Shown here: positions 16,726-23,821 of the stretch, in pieces
Numbering within the stretch: position 1 is the stretch's first letter
Layout: every line of letters starts with the position of its first letter
Assembly (NCBI GenBank): GCA_035473255.1
Contig: DATIOK010000130.1
Span: 13,704 to 77,703, forward strand
DNA from: JAICYJ01 sp035473255
Lineage (GTDB): Bacteria; Actinomycetota; Thermoleophilia; Gaiellales; JAICJC01
Length of the DNA: 64,000 nt
Reading direction: 5' to 3'
Translations under genes and position numbers: made by a program
The notes under the pieces: generated by a model
The model's input: only the letters and a program-made list of their open reading frames with translations
What the model was told of the DNA's origin: nothing
Database searches by the model: none

Positions 16726-18113
16726 GCAGCGCCGCCTGGGTTGAGGCCGAGCCACGCCCCTTCTGGCTGGACTCGCCGCTTGCTCCAGCCCCGGCCGACC
16801 CGTTCGCGGGCGAGGACAGCTGCTCGCTGGCCGTGGTCGGCGGCGGCTTCACCGGCCTGTGGGCGGCGCTGCAGGCCAAGCAGGACGACCCCGCCCGCGA
16901 CGTCGTGGTGCTGGAGGGAGCGACGGTGGCCGCGGGCGCCAGCGGACGCAACGGCGGGTTTGCCGACGCGTCCATCACCCATGGCCTGCCCAACGGCCTC
17001 AGCCGGTTCCCCGACGAGATCGACCAGCTGGAGCGGCTGGGGCGTGAGAACCTGAACGGCATCGAGCGGGCGATCGAGCGCCACGGCATCGACTGCGGCT
17101 GGGAGCGGACGGGATCGATCCTGGTCGCCCGCAGCAGGCACGAGGTCGCGGAGCTGAGCGAGTTCGTGCCGGTGATGCGGGACCACGGGTACGACTGCGA
17201 CTGGCTCGGCGCCGAGGCGGTGCGCGCGCAGGTCGACTCGCCCACCTACCTGGGTGGCATCTGGGAGCGGAGCGGCTCCGCCATGGTCGACCCGGCCCGC
17301 CTGGCATGGGGCCTTCGCCGCGTCTGCATCGAGCTGGGCGTGCGGCTGCACGAGCGTTCACCGGTGACGGCGCTTCACGAGCTGGCCGACGGCGTGATGC
17401 TGTCGATGCCGGATGGCCGGCTGCGGGCCGAGCGCGTGGTGCTCGCCACCAACGGCTTCCCGCCGTTGATCGGCGACATCCGCCGCTACATCGCACCCGT
17501 GTACGACTACGTGCTGGTGACCGAGCCGCTGTCGGCGCAGCGGATGTCGGCGCTCGGCTGGAGCGGCCGGCAGGGCCTGTTCGACGCCGCAAACCAGTTT
17601 CACTACTACCGGCTGACCGACGACAACCGGATCCTGTGGGGCGGCTATGACGCCGTATACCACTACGGCAACGCCGTCGCAGCCGAGCTGGAACAGCGGC
17701 CAGCCACCTTCTCGCTGTTGTCGCGCCACTTCTTCGAGACCTTCCCGCAGCTGGAGGGCGTTCGCTTCACCCACCGCTGGGGCGGGGTGATCGACACCTG
17801 CAGCCGGTTCAGCGTGATGTTCGGCCGGGCGATGGGCGGTCGCGTCAGCTACGCCGTCGGATACACCGGCCTCGGCGTCGGCGCCAGCCGCTTCGGAGCC
17901 CGCGTCGCGCTCGACCTGGTTGACGGTCGCGACACCGAGCTGACCCGGCTGCGCCTGGTGCGCAGCAAACCCTTGCCGTTCCCGCCCGAGCCGCTGCGCT
18001 GGGCCGGGATCAAGCTGACCACGCGCGCCCTTGCGCTGGCCGATCGCAGGGACGGCAAGCGCGGGCTCTACCTGCGCGCGCTCGACCGGGTCGGCCTCGG
18101 CTTCGACTCCTGA
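16722..18113 (+). CDS. FAD-dependent amine oxidoreductase (DAO fold, PuuB-like)
   Basis: A 463-residue flavoprotein with a GTG start. The N-terminal dinucleotide motif is SLAVVGGGFTGLWAALQAK (about residues 33-52), followed by VVVLEGATVAAGASGRNGGF, the ADP-binding acidic end plus the GRNGG loop of gamma-glutamylputrescine oxidase-type enzymes. The C-terminal FAD loop AVGYTGLGVGASRFGARVALDLV closes the domain. These enzymes oxidise primary or secondary amines with release of ammonia or an amine and H2O2. It forms a two-gene unit with the preceding cupin. It ends four bases from the MBL hydrolase stop on the other strand. Confidence 0.85.
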   Translation: MSSAAWVEAEPRPFWLDSPLAPAPADPFAGEDSCSLAVVGGGFTGLWAALQAKQDDPARDVVVLEGATVAAGASGRNGGFADASITHGLPNGLSRFPDEIDQLERLGRENLNGIERAIERHGIDCGWERTGSILVARSRHEVAELSEFVPVMRDHGYDCDWLGAEAVRAQVDSPTYLGGIWERSGSAMVDPARLAWGLRRVCIELGVRLHERSPVTALHELADGVMLSMPDGRLRAERVVLATNGFPPLIGDIRRYIAPVYDYVLVTEPLSAQRMSALGWSGRQGLFDAANQFHYYRLTDDNRILWGGYDAVYHYGNAVAAELEQRPATFSLLSRHFFETFPQLEGVRFTHRWGGVIDTCSRFSVMFGRAMGGRVSYAVGYTGLGVGASRFGARVALDLVDGRDTELTRLRLVRSKPLPFPPEPLRWAGIKLTTRALALADRRDGKRGLYLRALDRVGLGFDS

Positions 18114-18116
18114 GGT

Positions 18117-19082
18117 CTACGCCGGGGCCGGGCGCCAGCGCCGCGGGCTCGGCTCCCGTGCCCGCCCGGTCTCGGCCAGCCGCTCCAGGTGCGAGATCGC
18201 CTCGACCAGCGCGAACCGCTGCTCGTGGAACCCCAGCAGCTCGTCCCGCCAGATCAGCTGCGCCGCGTCGTAGGCGGTCTCGGCGCCCTCGTCGAGGGCG
18301 GCCGCCGCGGCATCGAGGCGGTCATCATGGTGCGCCGCGATCTCGCGGGCGCGCGACGGCGCGTCGTCGATCACGGGTCCGTGGCCGGGGAGGACGCGCC
18401 GCGGCGCCAGCTCCGACAGCCGCTGCAGCGTGGCCAGGTAGCGACCCAGCGGGTCGCGCGCGGTGTCCGGCCAGCGGCCCACGTTGGGGGTGATCTCGTC
18501 GAGCAGCACGTCGCCGCCCAGCAGGCGGCCGCTGGTCTCGCCGAGCAGAGCGATGTGCCCGTCCGCATGACCGGGCACGTGCAGTACGCGGAACGCCTCG
18601 TCGCCCAGCACCACCCGGTCGCCCTCGTCCACGAGCCGCGTGGGCGTCGCCAGCCGTACGCCGGTGCGGCTCTCGGCCCGGGTCGAGGCGGCCGCCAGCT
18701 CGGCCGGCATGCCGTGGTCGCGCAGGTAGCCCTCGAACTCGTCGTCCGAGCCCTGTTCCCAGGCGGCCACCGCCATCGCCCGGTCGAGCCGGCCCTGCAC
18801 CACCTCCGGGGCGCCGCTCAGCTCCGCCAGGCCGGCGCTGGCCCCGACGTGGTCGGGGTGGTAGTGCGTCAGCACCAGGCGCGCCACCGGCGACGGCCCT
18901 AGCTGCGCGAGCGCCTGCGCCCACCATCGCAACGTCGCCTCGCTGCCGAGCCCGGCGTCGACCAGCGTCCAGCCGTCGAGGCCCGCCAGCGCGTAGCAGT
19001 GCACGTGGTCGAGCGCCCACGGCAGCGGCATCGTGATCTGCACGAGCCCGGGCTCGAGCTCGGTCAGCGTCGGTTCCCGCAT
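18117..19082 (-). CDS. MBL-fold metallo-hydrolase
   Basis: A 321-residue metallo-beta-lactamase-fold hydrolase. The zinc signature is LVLTHYHPDHVGASAGL (about residues 70-86; HxHxDH), preceded by the acidic VDAGLGSE strand. The next ligand is in VLHVPGHADGHIALLGE (about 168-184), and RVLPGHGPVIDD carries the last His. C-terminal helices resemble those of beta-lactamase-like proteins with a hydrolase or ribonuclease role. Substrate unknown. The start, ATG 19082, lies four bases from the palindromic repeat at 19087-19250. Confidence 0.88.
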   Translation of the reverse strand: MREPTLTELEPGLVQITMPLPWALDHVHCYALAGLDGWTLVDAGLGSEATLRWWAQALAQLGPSPVARLVLTHYHPDHVGASAGLAELSGAPEVVQGRLDRAMAVAAWEQGSDDEFEGYLRDHGMPAELAAASTRAESRTGVRLATPTRLVDEGDRVVLGDEAFRVLHVPGHADGHIALLGETSGRLLGGDVLLDEITPNVGRWPDTARDPLGRYLATLQRLSELAPRRVLPGHGPVIDDAPSRAREIAAHHDDRLDAAAAALDEGAETAYDAAQLIWRDELLGFHEQRFALVEAISHLERLAETGRAREPSPRRWRPAPA

Positions 19083-19086
19083 TTAG

Positions 19087-19250
19087 ATGGTTGATTCCAC
19101 GAGCTGCGCGGCTCTGGAGCTGGTCCGAGTCGCGCCAGACGCCACGATCGCCCTTGAACAGGCCTCATCCAGCCTGCCCTGCGGTCGATCCCGTCGTCTG
19201 GAACGACTCGTCCTGCGCCCAGAGGCCACGAATCCCGTGGAATCAACCAT
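19087..19250. repeat. Imperfect palindromic element E1 with 15-bp terminal inverted repeats
   Basis: The 15 bases ATGGTTGATTCCACG at 19087-19101 recur as their exact reverse complement at 19236-19250. Inside, further pieces pair: CCAGACG with CGTCTGG, and GAGTCG with CGACTC, so the element could fold nearly end to end. It has no coding capacity. Its right end contributes to the TGA stop of the nitrile hydratase activator gene. Related elements are at 52485-52531 and 56084-56288, with a half-copy at 34709. It looks like a MITE or REP-type element. Confidence 0.75.
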
Positions 19251-19456
19251 CAGGGAGAGCAGCCCGTCAGCTGCTCCAGCGCGACCATCCAGCTGTCGTA
19301 GTAGGGCCGGTCGGGATCCTCGGCGATCGCGGCCTTGAGTCGCTCGCGGAAGGCGTCCCAGGGCTGGTCCATGCTGCGGCAGGCGACCTGCGCCATCGCG
19401 AACAGCCGCGCCTGCCAGGGCTCGGTGAAGGCCTCGTCCGGCAGGTCGGTGATCAC
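19250..19456 (-). CDS. Nitrile hydratase activator (accessory) protein, short
   Basis: A 68-residue protein that starts at GTG 19456, overlapping the alpha-subunit stop as GTGA. The sequence DEAFTEPWQARLFAMAQ and WDAFRERLKAAIAED, then YYDSWMVALEQL, matches the nitrile hydratase accessory family, which resembles the N-terminal part of the beta subunit and inserts the metal by swapping alpha subunits. Known activators are about 100 residues, so this one is short at its N-terminus. The stop codon uses the end of element E1. Confidence 0.85.
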   Translation of the reverse strand: MITDLPDEAFTEPWQARLFAMAQVACRSMDQPWDAFRERLKAAIAEDPDRPYYDSWMVALEQLTGCSP

Positions 19457-20070
19457 GCCGAGACGCCCTCGGTCACGCCTGGCACCGCCACGCCGACCAT
19501 GCAGTCGCGCGTAACAAGGTCGGCCAGGCCCTGTTCGTCCAGGTGCTCGGTGCCGTCGGGCCGCATCGGCAGCACGATGTAGCGCACCTCGGCGCTCGAG
19601 TCCCAGATCCTGATCGCGGTCGTCTCCGGCAGCTCCAGCCCGAACTCGCGCAGCACCGCCCGCGGCTCGCGCACCATGCGGGCGCGGTAGGGCGGGCTCT
19701 TGTACCAGACCGGCGGCACGCCCAGCACCGGCCAGGGATAGCACGAGCAGAGCGTGCACACGATCGCATTGTGGGTGACGGGCGTGTTCTCGACGCAGAC
19801 CAGACGCTCGCCCTCGGCGCCGCCGTACCCCATCTCGGCGGCTGCGGCGGTGCCGTCGGCCAGCAACCGCTTGCGGTAGGCCGGATCGACCCACGCTCGT
19901 GCCACCATGCGCGCGCCCCGCCGCGGCCCGATCTCGTTCTGGAACTGCTCGACGACGGCGTCCACAGCGTCGGTCGAGATGAGGCCGCGCTCGACCAGCA
20001 GCGCCTCGAGTGCCATGGTGCGCAGTTCCGACCGTGACTTCTCGCGGGCGTGGTGGTGCCCCTCGCTCAT
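19453..20070 (-). CDS. Nitrile hydratase alpha subunit (cobalt type)
   Basis: A 205-residue alpha subunit. The metal-binding claw is VCTLCSCY at residues 104-111, with Cys105, Cys108, Ser109 and Cys110 as ligands; Thr in position two (CTLCSC) marks the Co3+ type, where Fe types have Ser. The surrounding VCVENTPVTHNAIV and PWPVLGVPPVWYKSPPYRARMV are typical. The enzyme hydrates nitriles to amides. The chosen ATG at 20070 overlaps the beta-subunit stop (ATGA). Gene order beta-alpha-activator is that of known Co-type operons. An amidase that could act on the product lies 19 kb away at the start of the window. Confidence 0.94.
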   Translation of the reverse strand: MSEGHHHAREKSRSELRTMALEALLVERGLISTDAVDAVVEQFQNEIGPRRGARMVARAWVDPAYRKRLLADGTAAAAEMGYGGAEGERLVCVENTPVTHNAIVCTLCSCYPWPVLGVPPVWYKSPPYRARMVREPRAVLREFGLELPETTAIRIWDSSAEVRYIVLPMRPDGTEHLDEQGLADLVTRDCMVGVAVPGVTEGVSA

Positions 20071-20726
20071 GCCGCCTCCTCCAGGTAGGTCTCCCACAGA
20101 TCGACCAGCACCGTGTGGTCGGCGCCGTCGTCGGGCCACAGGTCGGCGGCCGCGAAGGAGACCGTGTAGCACGGTGCGCGGCGCTGCTCGCCCAGGTCCT
20201 CGTTCTCAGGCAGCCAGTCCGGCGCAAGCCGCCGCTCGACGACCCCCGCGACGCCGCGCACGTAGCGTGGACAGCGGTTGTGCACCGTCGTCGAGATGCG
20301 GCGCACGCGCACCGGTTGTCCGACCGCGAAGCGATGGCCGCCCTCCGGTCGCGCGGGCGGTCGTGGCTGCATGTCGGCCCGCACCGCCTCCACCATCGCC
20401 GGATCCGACCGTTCCGGCACCTGCCCGCCGGCCCGCAGCGCCTCGACCCGACGATCGACGTCGGCGGGGGCCAGGACACCGCGTTCGGCCAGCATCACCT
20501 CGAGCGCGTGCTCCCATCGCTCATAGTACGACGACGCCAGGTAACGCCCGGTCTCGATCCGCTCCACCTGTGGCCGCATGACGCCGATCGGGCCGCCGGT
20601 GGCCCACAGCGTCAGCGACATGCCGAACACGCGGCCTTCCCAGCGCTCGTGGAATGGGGGCTCGCCCGGCTCGGACACGACCGCGTCGAACCCCTGCATG
20701 CCGCCCATGTCATGGATGCCGTCCAC
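20067..20726 (-). CDS. Nitrile hydratase beta subunit
   Basis: A 219-residue beta subunit. The N-terminus (V/M)DGIHDMGGMQGF at GTG 20726 is the canonical start of the family, and the middle shows FHERWEGRVFGMSLTL, ETGRYLASSYYERWEHALE and the C-terminal SH3-like barrel with FAVGQPVRVR and RCPRYVRGVAGVVERR, the loop that contributes Arg residues to the metal site. First gene of a three-gene operon. It is divergent from a small hypothetical gene, with 19 bases between starts. No regulator is adjacent. Confidence 0.93.
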   Translation of the reverse strand: MDGIHDMGGMQGFDAVVSEPGEPPFHERWEGRVFGMSLTLWATGGPIGVMRPQVERIETGRYLASSYYERWEHALEVMLAERGVLAPADVDRRVEALRAGGQVPERSDPAMVEAVRADMQPRPPARPEGGHRFAVGQPVRVRRISTTVHNRCPRYVRGVAGVVERRLAPDWLPENEDLGEQRRAPCYTVSFAAADLWPDDGADHTVLVDLWETYLEEAA

Positions 20727-20745
20727 GGCTGCCAGACTACATCGA

Positions 20746-21246
20746 ATGAGCGATGCCGACGATCTCGCCGACCTGCTGGCGGAGCTGACCGTCAGCCTGG
20801 TGGTGGAGCTGCACCCGGCGATCGCCGACCTGGCCATGCCGGGCCACTTCAGGCCCGCCGGCGCGCCCGCAGCCGCCGTGTTCCTGCGCCCGCTCGAAGG
20901 CGAACCAACCCACCGCAGCGGCCCGCCGTCCCTGGCCGTGGCCGAGCTGGCCGCGGACGCCGCCGAGGCCGCGCATGCCCGGCTGGGCTACGGCCGCCGC
21001 GAGGGCAATCCGTTCCTGCCGGGTCTGGCTCTGGCCGCGTTCTACCTGGTCGAGGCCCGGCGCAGCGGCGCGTTCGGGCTGGGCGCGCTGACCGGCGGCC
21101 GCGTGCGCGCCTATCCGCTGGCGGCGGATGAGGCCCACCACGACCCGCCGCTGCTGCCGGGCACGGCAGCGATACGCGCCTGGTACCCGGTCGAGGGCGC
21201 GCCGGATGCCTGCATCGAGCTGCGGCTCAGCCCGTCGCCTGCGTGA
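20746..21246 (+). CDS. Hypothetical protein, acidic and alanine-rich
   Basis: A 166-residue protein starting MSDADDLADLLAELT. I do not recognise the family. It appears soluble with an N-terminal helix, a central AVAELAADAAEAAHARLGYGRREGNPFLPG segment and a C-terminal part with alternating strands (GRVRAYPLA, AWYPVEGAPDACIELRL). It is transcribed divergently from the nitrile hydratase operon with almost no gap and its end overlaps the MFS gene end by 20 bases. Codon use matches its neighbours. Confidence 0.6.
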   Translation: MSDADDLADLLAELTVSLVVELHPAIADLAMPGHFRPAGAPAAAVFLRPLEGEPTHRSGPPSLAVAELAADAAEAAHARLGYGRREGNPFLPGLALAAFYLVEARRSGAFGLGALTGGRVRAYPLAADEAHHDPPLLPGTAAIRAWYPVEGAPDACIELRLSPSPA

Positions 21247-22594
21247 CCGGCTCGGCCTCGCGCGATCCCGCGTCGTAGCGCCAGAAGGCCGGCAGCAGCG
21301 CGGCCGTGACGGCGACCCCGATCACGCACAGCACGCCGCCCGAGACGATCGATCCGCGCACGCCGATCAGCGAGGCCGCGGCGCCCGCCTCGACGTTCCC
21401 GGCCAGCGGGCCGGTCGAGTAGCCGACCTGCTCGATGCCGGCCAGGCGACCGCGCAGCTCGGTGGGGATGGTCTGGTTCCACACGGTCGACCGGAAGATG
21501 CCAGACACCGTGTCGGCCGCTCCCGCCACCGCCAGGCCGGCCAGCACCAGCGCCAGCCCGGGCGCCAGCCCCACCACCGTGATCGCGAGCCCCCAGCCGG
21601 CGGCCGCGAAGCAGATGGCCGCGCCGTGCCTGCGCGTCCCGCCCGTCCAGCCGCTGGTGAGCGTGGCCGCGAGGGCGCCCACCGCCGGCGCCGCGTACAT
21701 CAGGCCGAGCACGCCGGCGCCGCCGAACTCGTGCGCGAAGGCCGGGAAGATCGCGTTCGGCATGCCGAAGAACATGGCCACGATGTCGACCGCGTAGGTT
21801 CCGAGCAGCACGGGCCGGGCCGCCGCATAGCGCAGGCCCTCGAGGATGCCGTGCAGGCTGACCTCGGCGCCCGCGACCGGCGGCGGCGCCGCGCGCATCA
21901 TCCCCAGCAGCAGTAGCGACGCGGCGAAGGTGGCCACGTCGAAGGCGTAGGTGAGCGGTAGCCCCACCACCGCGATCAGCACGCCCCCCAGCGCGGGGCC
22001 GCCGATCTCCCCGATATTGAAACGGAGCGTGCCGATCGCCGCCGCGGCCGGCATCTCGTCGCGGTCGACCAGGCGCTGGGTGAGGGCCTCCAGCGACGGG
22101 CGCTGGAGACCGTCCAGCGCCGCCATCACGGCCGCGACCACGAACAGCAGCCACAGCTGGGGGCTGGCCAGCGTCGCGTTCAGCAGCAGCACGATCGAGG
22201 CGCCGGCGAATGACAGCTCGGTCAGGAGCAGCATCCGCCGCCGGTCGCGAGCGTCGGCCAGCGCGCCGCCCAGAAACGCGGTCACCAGCAGCGGGCACAG
22301 TTCGGCCAGGCCCAGCAGGCCCACCACCAGCGAGGAGCCGGACAGCTGGTAGGCCTGGTAGGGCAGGGCCACGTAGGTCACCATCGAGCCCAGGAACGTG
22401 ATCGCCTGGCCGGCCGTCAGCAGCCGAAAGTCGCGGTGTCGCCGGAGCGGGCCGAGGTCGATGGTGAGCTTGCGGACCACGCCGCGCGGCTGGTCGGGCT
22501 CCGTCGCCGTCTGCGGCAGCGGCGGCATGGGCGAGAGCCGCTCCGCCTCATGCTGGCCGTGGCCGTGCTCGTCTTTGGGAGGCTCCTCGGGCAC
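21227..22594 (-). CDS. MFS transporter (MFS_3/EntS-like exporter)
   Basis: A 455-residue protein with about 12 membrane helices and a 45-residue charged N-terminal tail. The sequences RHRDFRLLTAGQAITFLGSMVTYVALPYQAYQLSG and GGALADARDRRRMLLLTE (loop 2-3, the MFS signature) place it in the enterobactin-exporter-like group of the major facilitator superfamily. Likely an exporter of small molecules, substrate unknown. A decayed relative of the same group is present at 34734-34906. It is divergent from the HD gene with 28 bases between starts. Confidence 0.88.
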   Translation of the reverse strand: MPEEPPKDEHGHGQHEAERLSPMPPLPQTATEPDQPRGVVRKLTIDLGPLRRHRDFRLLTAGQAITFLGSMVTYVALPYQAYQLSGSSLVVGLLGLAELCPLLVTAFLGGALADARDRRRMLLLTELSFAGASIVLLLNATLASPQLWLLFVVAAVMAALDGLQRPSLEALTQRLVDRDEMPAAAAIGTLRFNIGEIGGPALGGVLIAVVGLPLTYAFDVATFAASLLLLGMMRAAPPPVAGAEVSLHGILEGLRYAAARPVLLGTYAVDIVAMFFGMPNAIFPAFAHEFGGAGVLGLMYAAPAVGALAATLTSGWTGGTRRHGAAICFAAAGWGLAITVVGLAPGLALVLAGLAVAGAADTVSGIFRSTVWNQTIPTELRGRLAGIEQVGYSTGPLAGNVEAGAAASLIGVRGSIVSGGVLCVIGVAVTAALLPAFWRYDAGSREAEPVTQATG

Positions 22595-22622
22595 GACCGG
22601 GGAGGATAGTTACCATGCGGCG

Positions 22623-23198
22623 ATGCTGACCGACCGCTTCCAGCAGGCGCTGATCTACGCCGCTCAGGTGCACGACGGCCAGTCCCGCAAGGGCGGCGAG
22701 TCGATCCCGTACCTGGCCCACCTGATGTCGGTGGCGGCGCTGGTGCTGGAGAACGGCGGCGGCGAGGACGAGGCGATCGCGGCGCTGCTCCACGACGCGA
22801 TCGAGGATCGCGGCGATCGCACCAACCTCGAGGAGCTGCGCCGGCGCTTCGGCGATCAGGTCGCGTTCATCGTCGATGCCTGCAGCGACACCGACCAGCG
22901 CCCGAAACCGCCCTGGCAGGGGCGCAAGCAGGCGTACATCGATCGCATGCAGACCGCGCCGGTGGCCGTGCTGCGGGTGGCCTGCGCAGACAAGGTGCAC
23001 AACGCCCGCTCGACGCTCAGCGACCTGCACGTGTACGGCGCCGCCACCTGGAGCAAGTTCGGCAGCACGGTCGAGCAGCAGCTCTGGTATTACCAGACCC
23101 TGTCCGAGCTGTTCTCACGGCGGCTGCCGGGGCCGCTGTCGGACGAGCTGGCGCGGCTGGTGGCGGAGATCACGGAGCGGTCGGCGACGACCATCTAG
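22623..23198 (+). CDS. HD-domain hydrolase (SpoT/MESH1-type)
   Basis: A 191-residue single-domain protein. It shows AAQVHDGQSRKGGESIPYLAHLMSVA near the N-terminus, the metal-binding HD in AALLHDAIEDRGDRTN (about residues 55-70) and a later Asp in ACADKVHNARS. This arrangement (His, HD, ED and Asp-Lys) is that of the (p)ppGpp-hydrolase domain of RelA/SpoT and the small MESH1 enzymes. It lacks the synthetase and TGS domains, so it would act only as a hydrolase of ppGpp or a related nucleotide. The TAG stop is shared palindromically (CTAG) with the exonuclease stop on the other strand. Confidence 0.85.
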   Translation: MLTDRFQQALIYAAQVHDGQSRKGGESIPYLAHLMSVAALVLENGGGEDEAIAALLHDAIEDRGDRTNLEELRRRFGDQVAFIVDACSDTDQRPKPPWQGRKQAYIDRMQTAPVAVLRVACADKVHNARSTLSDLHVYGAATWSKFGSTVEQQLWYYQTLSELFSRRLPGPLSDELARLVAEITERSATTI

Positions 23199-23821
23199 GC
23201 ATGGCCTGGGAAGTGGCGGTGGGTGGCGACCCGCCGGTCCGCGTGCACGAGGTCGGCCAGCGTGCCGTGGCCGAGGCGCTCCAGCCTGGTAGCGAGGGCG
23301 AGGAACACCTGCGCGGTCGTGAGCGCGTCGCCCATCGCCTGGTGGGGGTGGTGGCTGGGCAGGCCCAGCTGATCCGTCAGCGTCTGAAGCGGCTTGTAGC
23401 CGGGATCGGCGCCGTCGGCGACGACGCCGTGCAGCCGCCACAGCATCGCGGTGTCGATGATGCCGCGGGGCAACCGGCCGCCCGCCTGCCGCAGAGCCGG
23501 TCCCAGGAAGGCGCGCTCGACCCAGGCCGCGTGGGCGATCGGCGTTCGGCCCCTGATCGCCTCGGCCAGCGGCGCCAGCGCCTCTCCTAGCGGAGGCGCG
23601 GAGTCGAGATCGTGGGGCAGGATCCCGTGGATCTCGACAGGCCCGGTATGGCGGCCCGCGGTCGGCTTGACCATGCCCTGGATGGCACCGCCGGCCCGGA
23701 TCCGGCCGCCGTCAAGCGGCACCGCGCCGAACGCGATCACCTCGTCGGTCTTTGGGTCGAGACCGGTCAGCTCCACGTCAACGCACAGCAGCGCGGCGTC
23801 GCGCCAGGAACGCCGCCTCAT
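23195..23821 (-). CDS. DEDD-type 3'-5' exonuclease-like protein
   Basis: A 208-residue protein similar to the DNA polymerase III epsilon exonuclease domain. The Exo I motif is LCVDVELTGLDPKTDEVIAFGAV (DxE), the third motif is HHPHQAMGDALTTAQVF (H-x5-D). The second motif, AHAAWVERAFL, has Glu where the family usually has Asp (NxxFDxxFL). It would remove nucleotides from DNA or RNA 3' ends. It starts at ATG 23821, overlapping the CBS-protein stop (ATGA), so the two are translated together; in proteobacteria the same DUF294-exonuclease pairing is frequent. Confidence 0.85.
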   Translation of the reverse strand: MRRRSWRDAALLCVDVELTGLDPKTDEVIAFGAVPLDGGRIRAGGAIQGMVKPTAGRHTGPVEIHGILPHDLDSAPPLGEALAPLAEAIRGRTPIAHAAWVERAFLGPALRQAGGRLPRGIIDTAMLWRLHGVVADGADPGYKPLQTLTDQLGLPSHHPHQAMGDALTTAQVFLALATRLERLGHGTLADLVHADRRVATHRHFPGHA

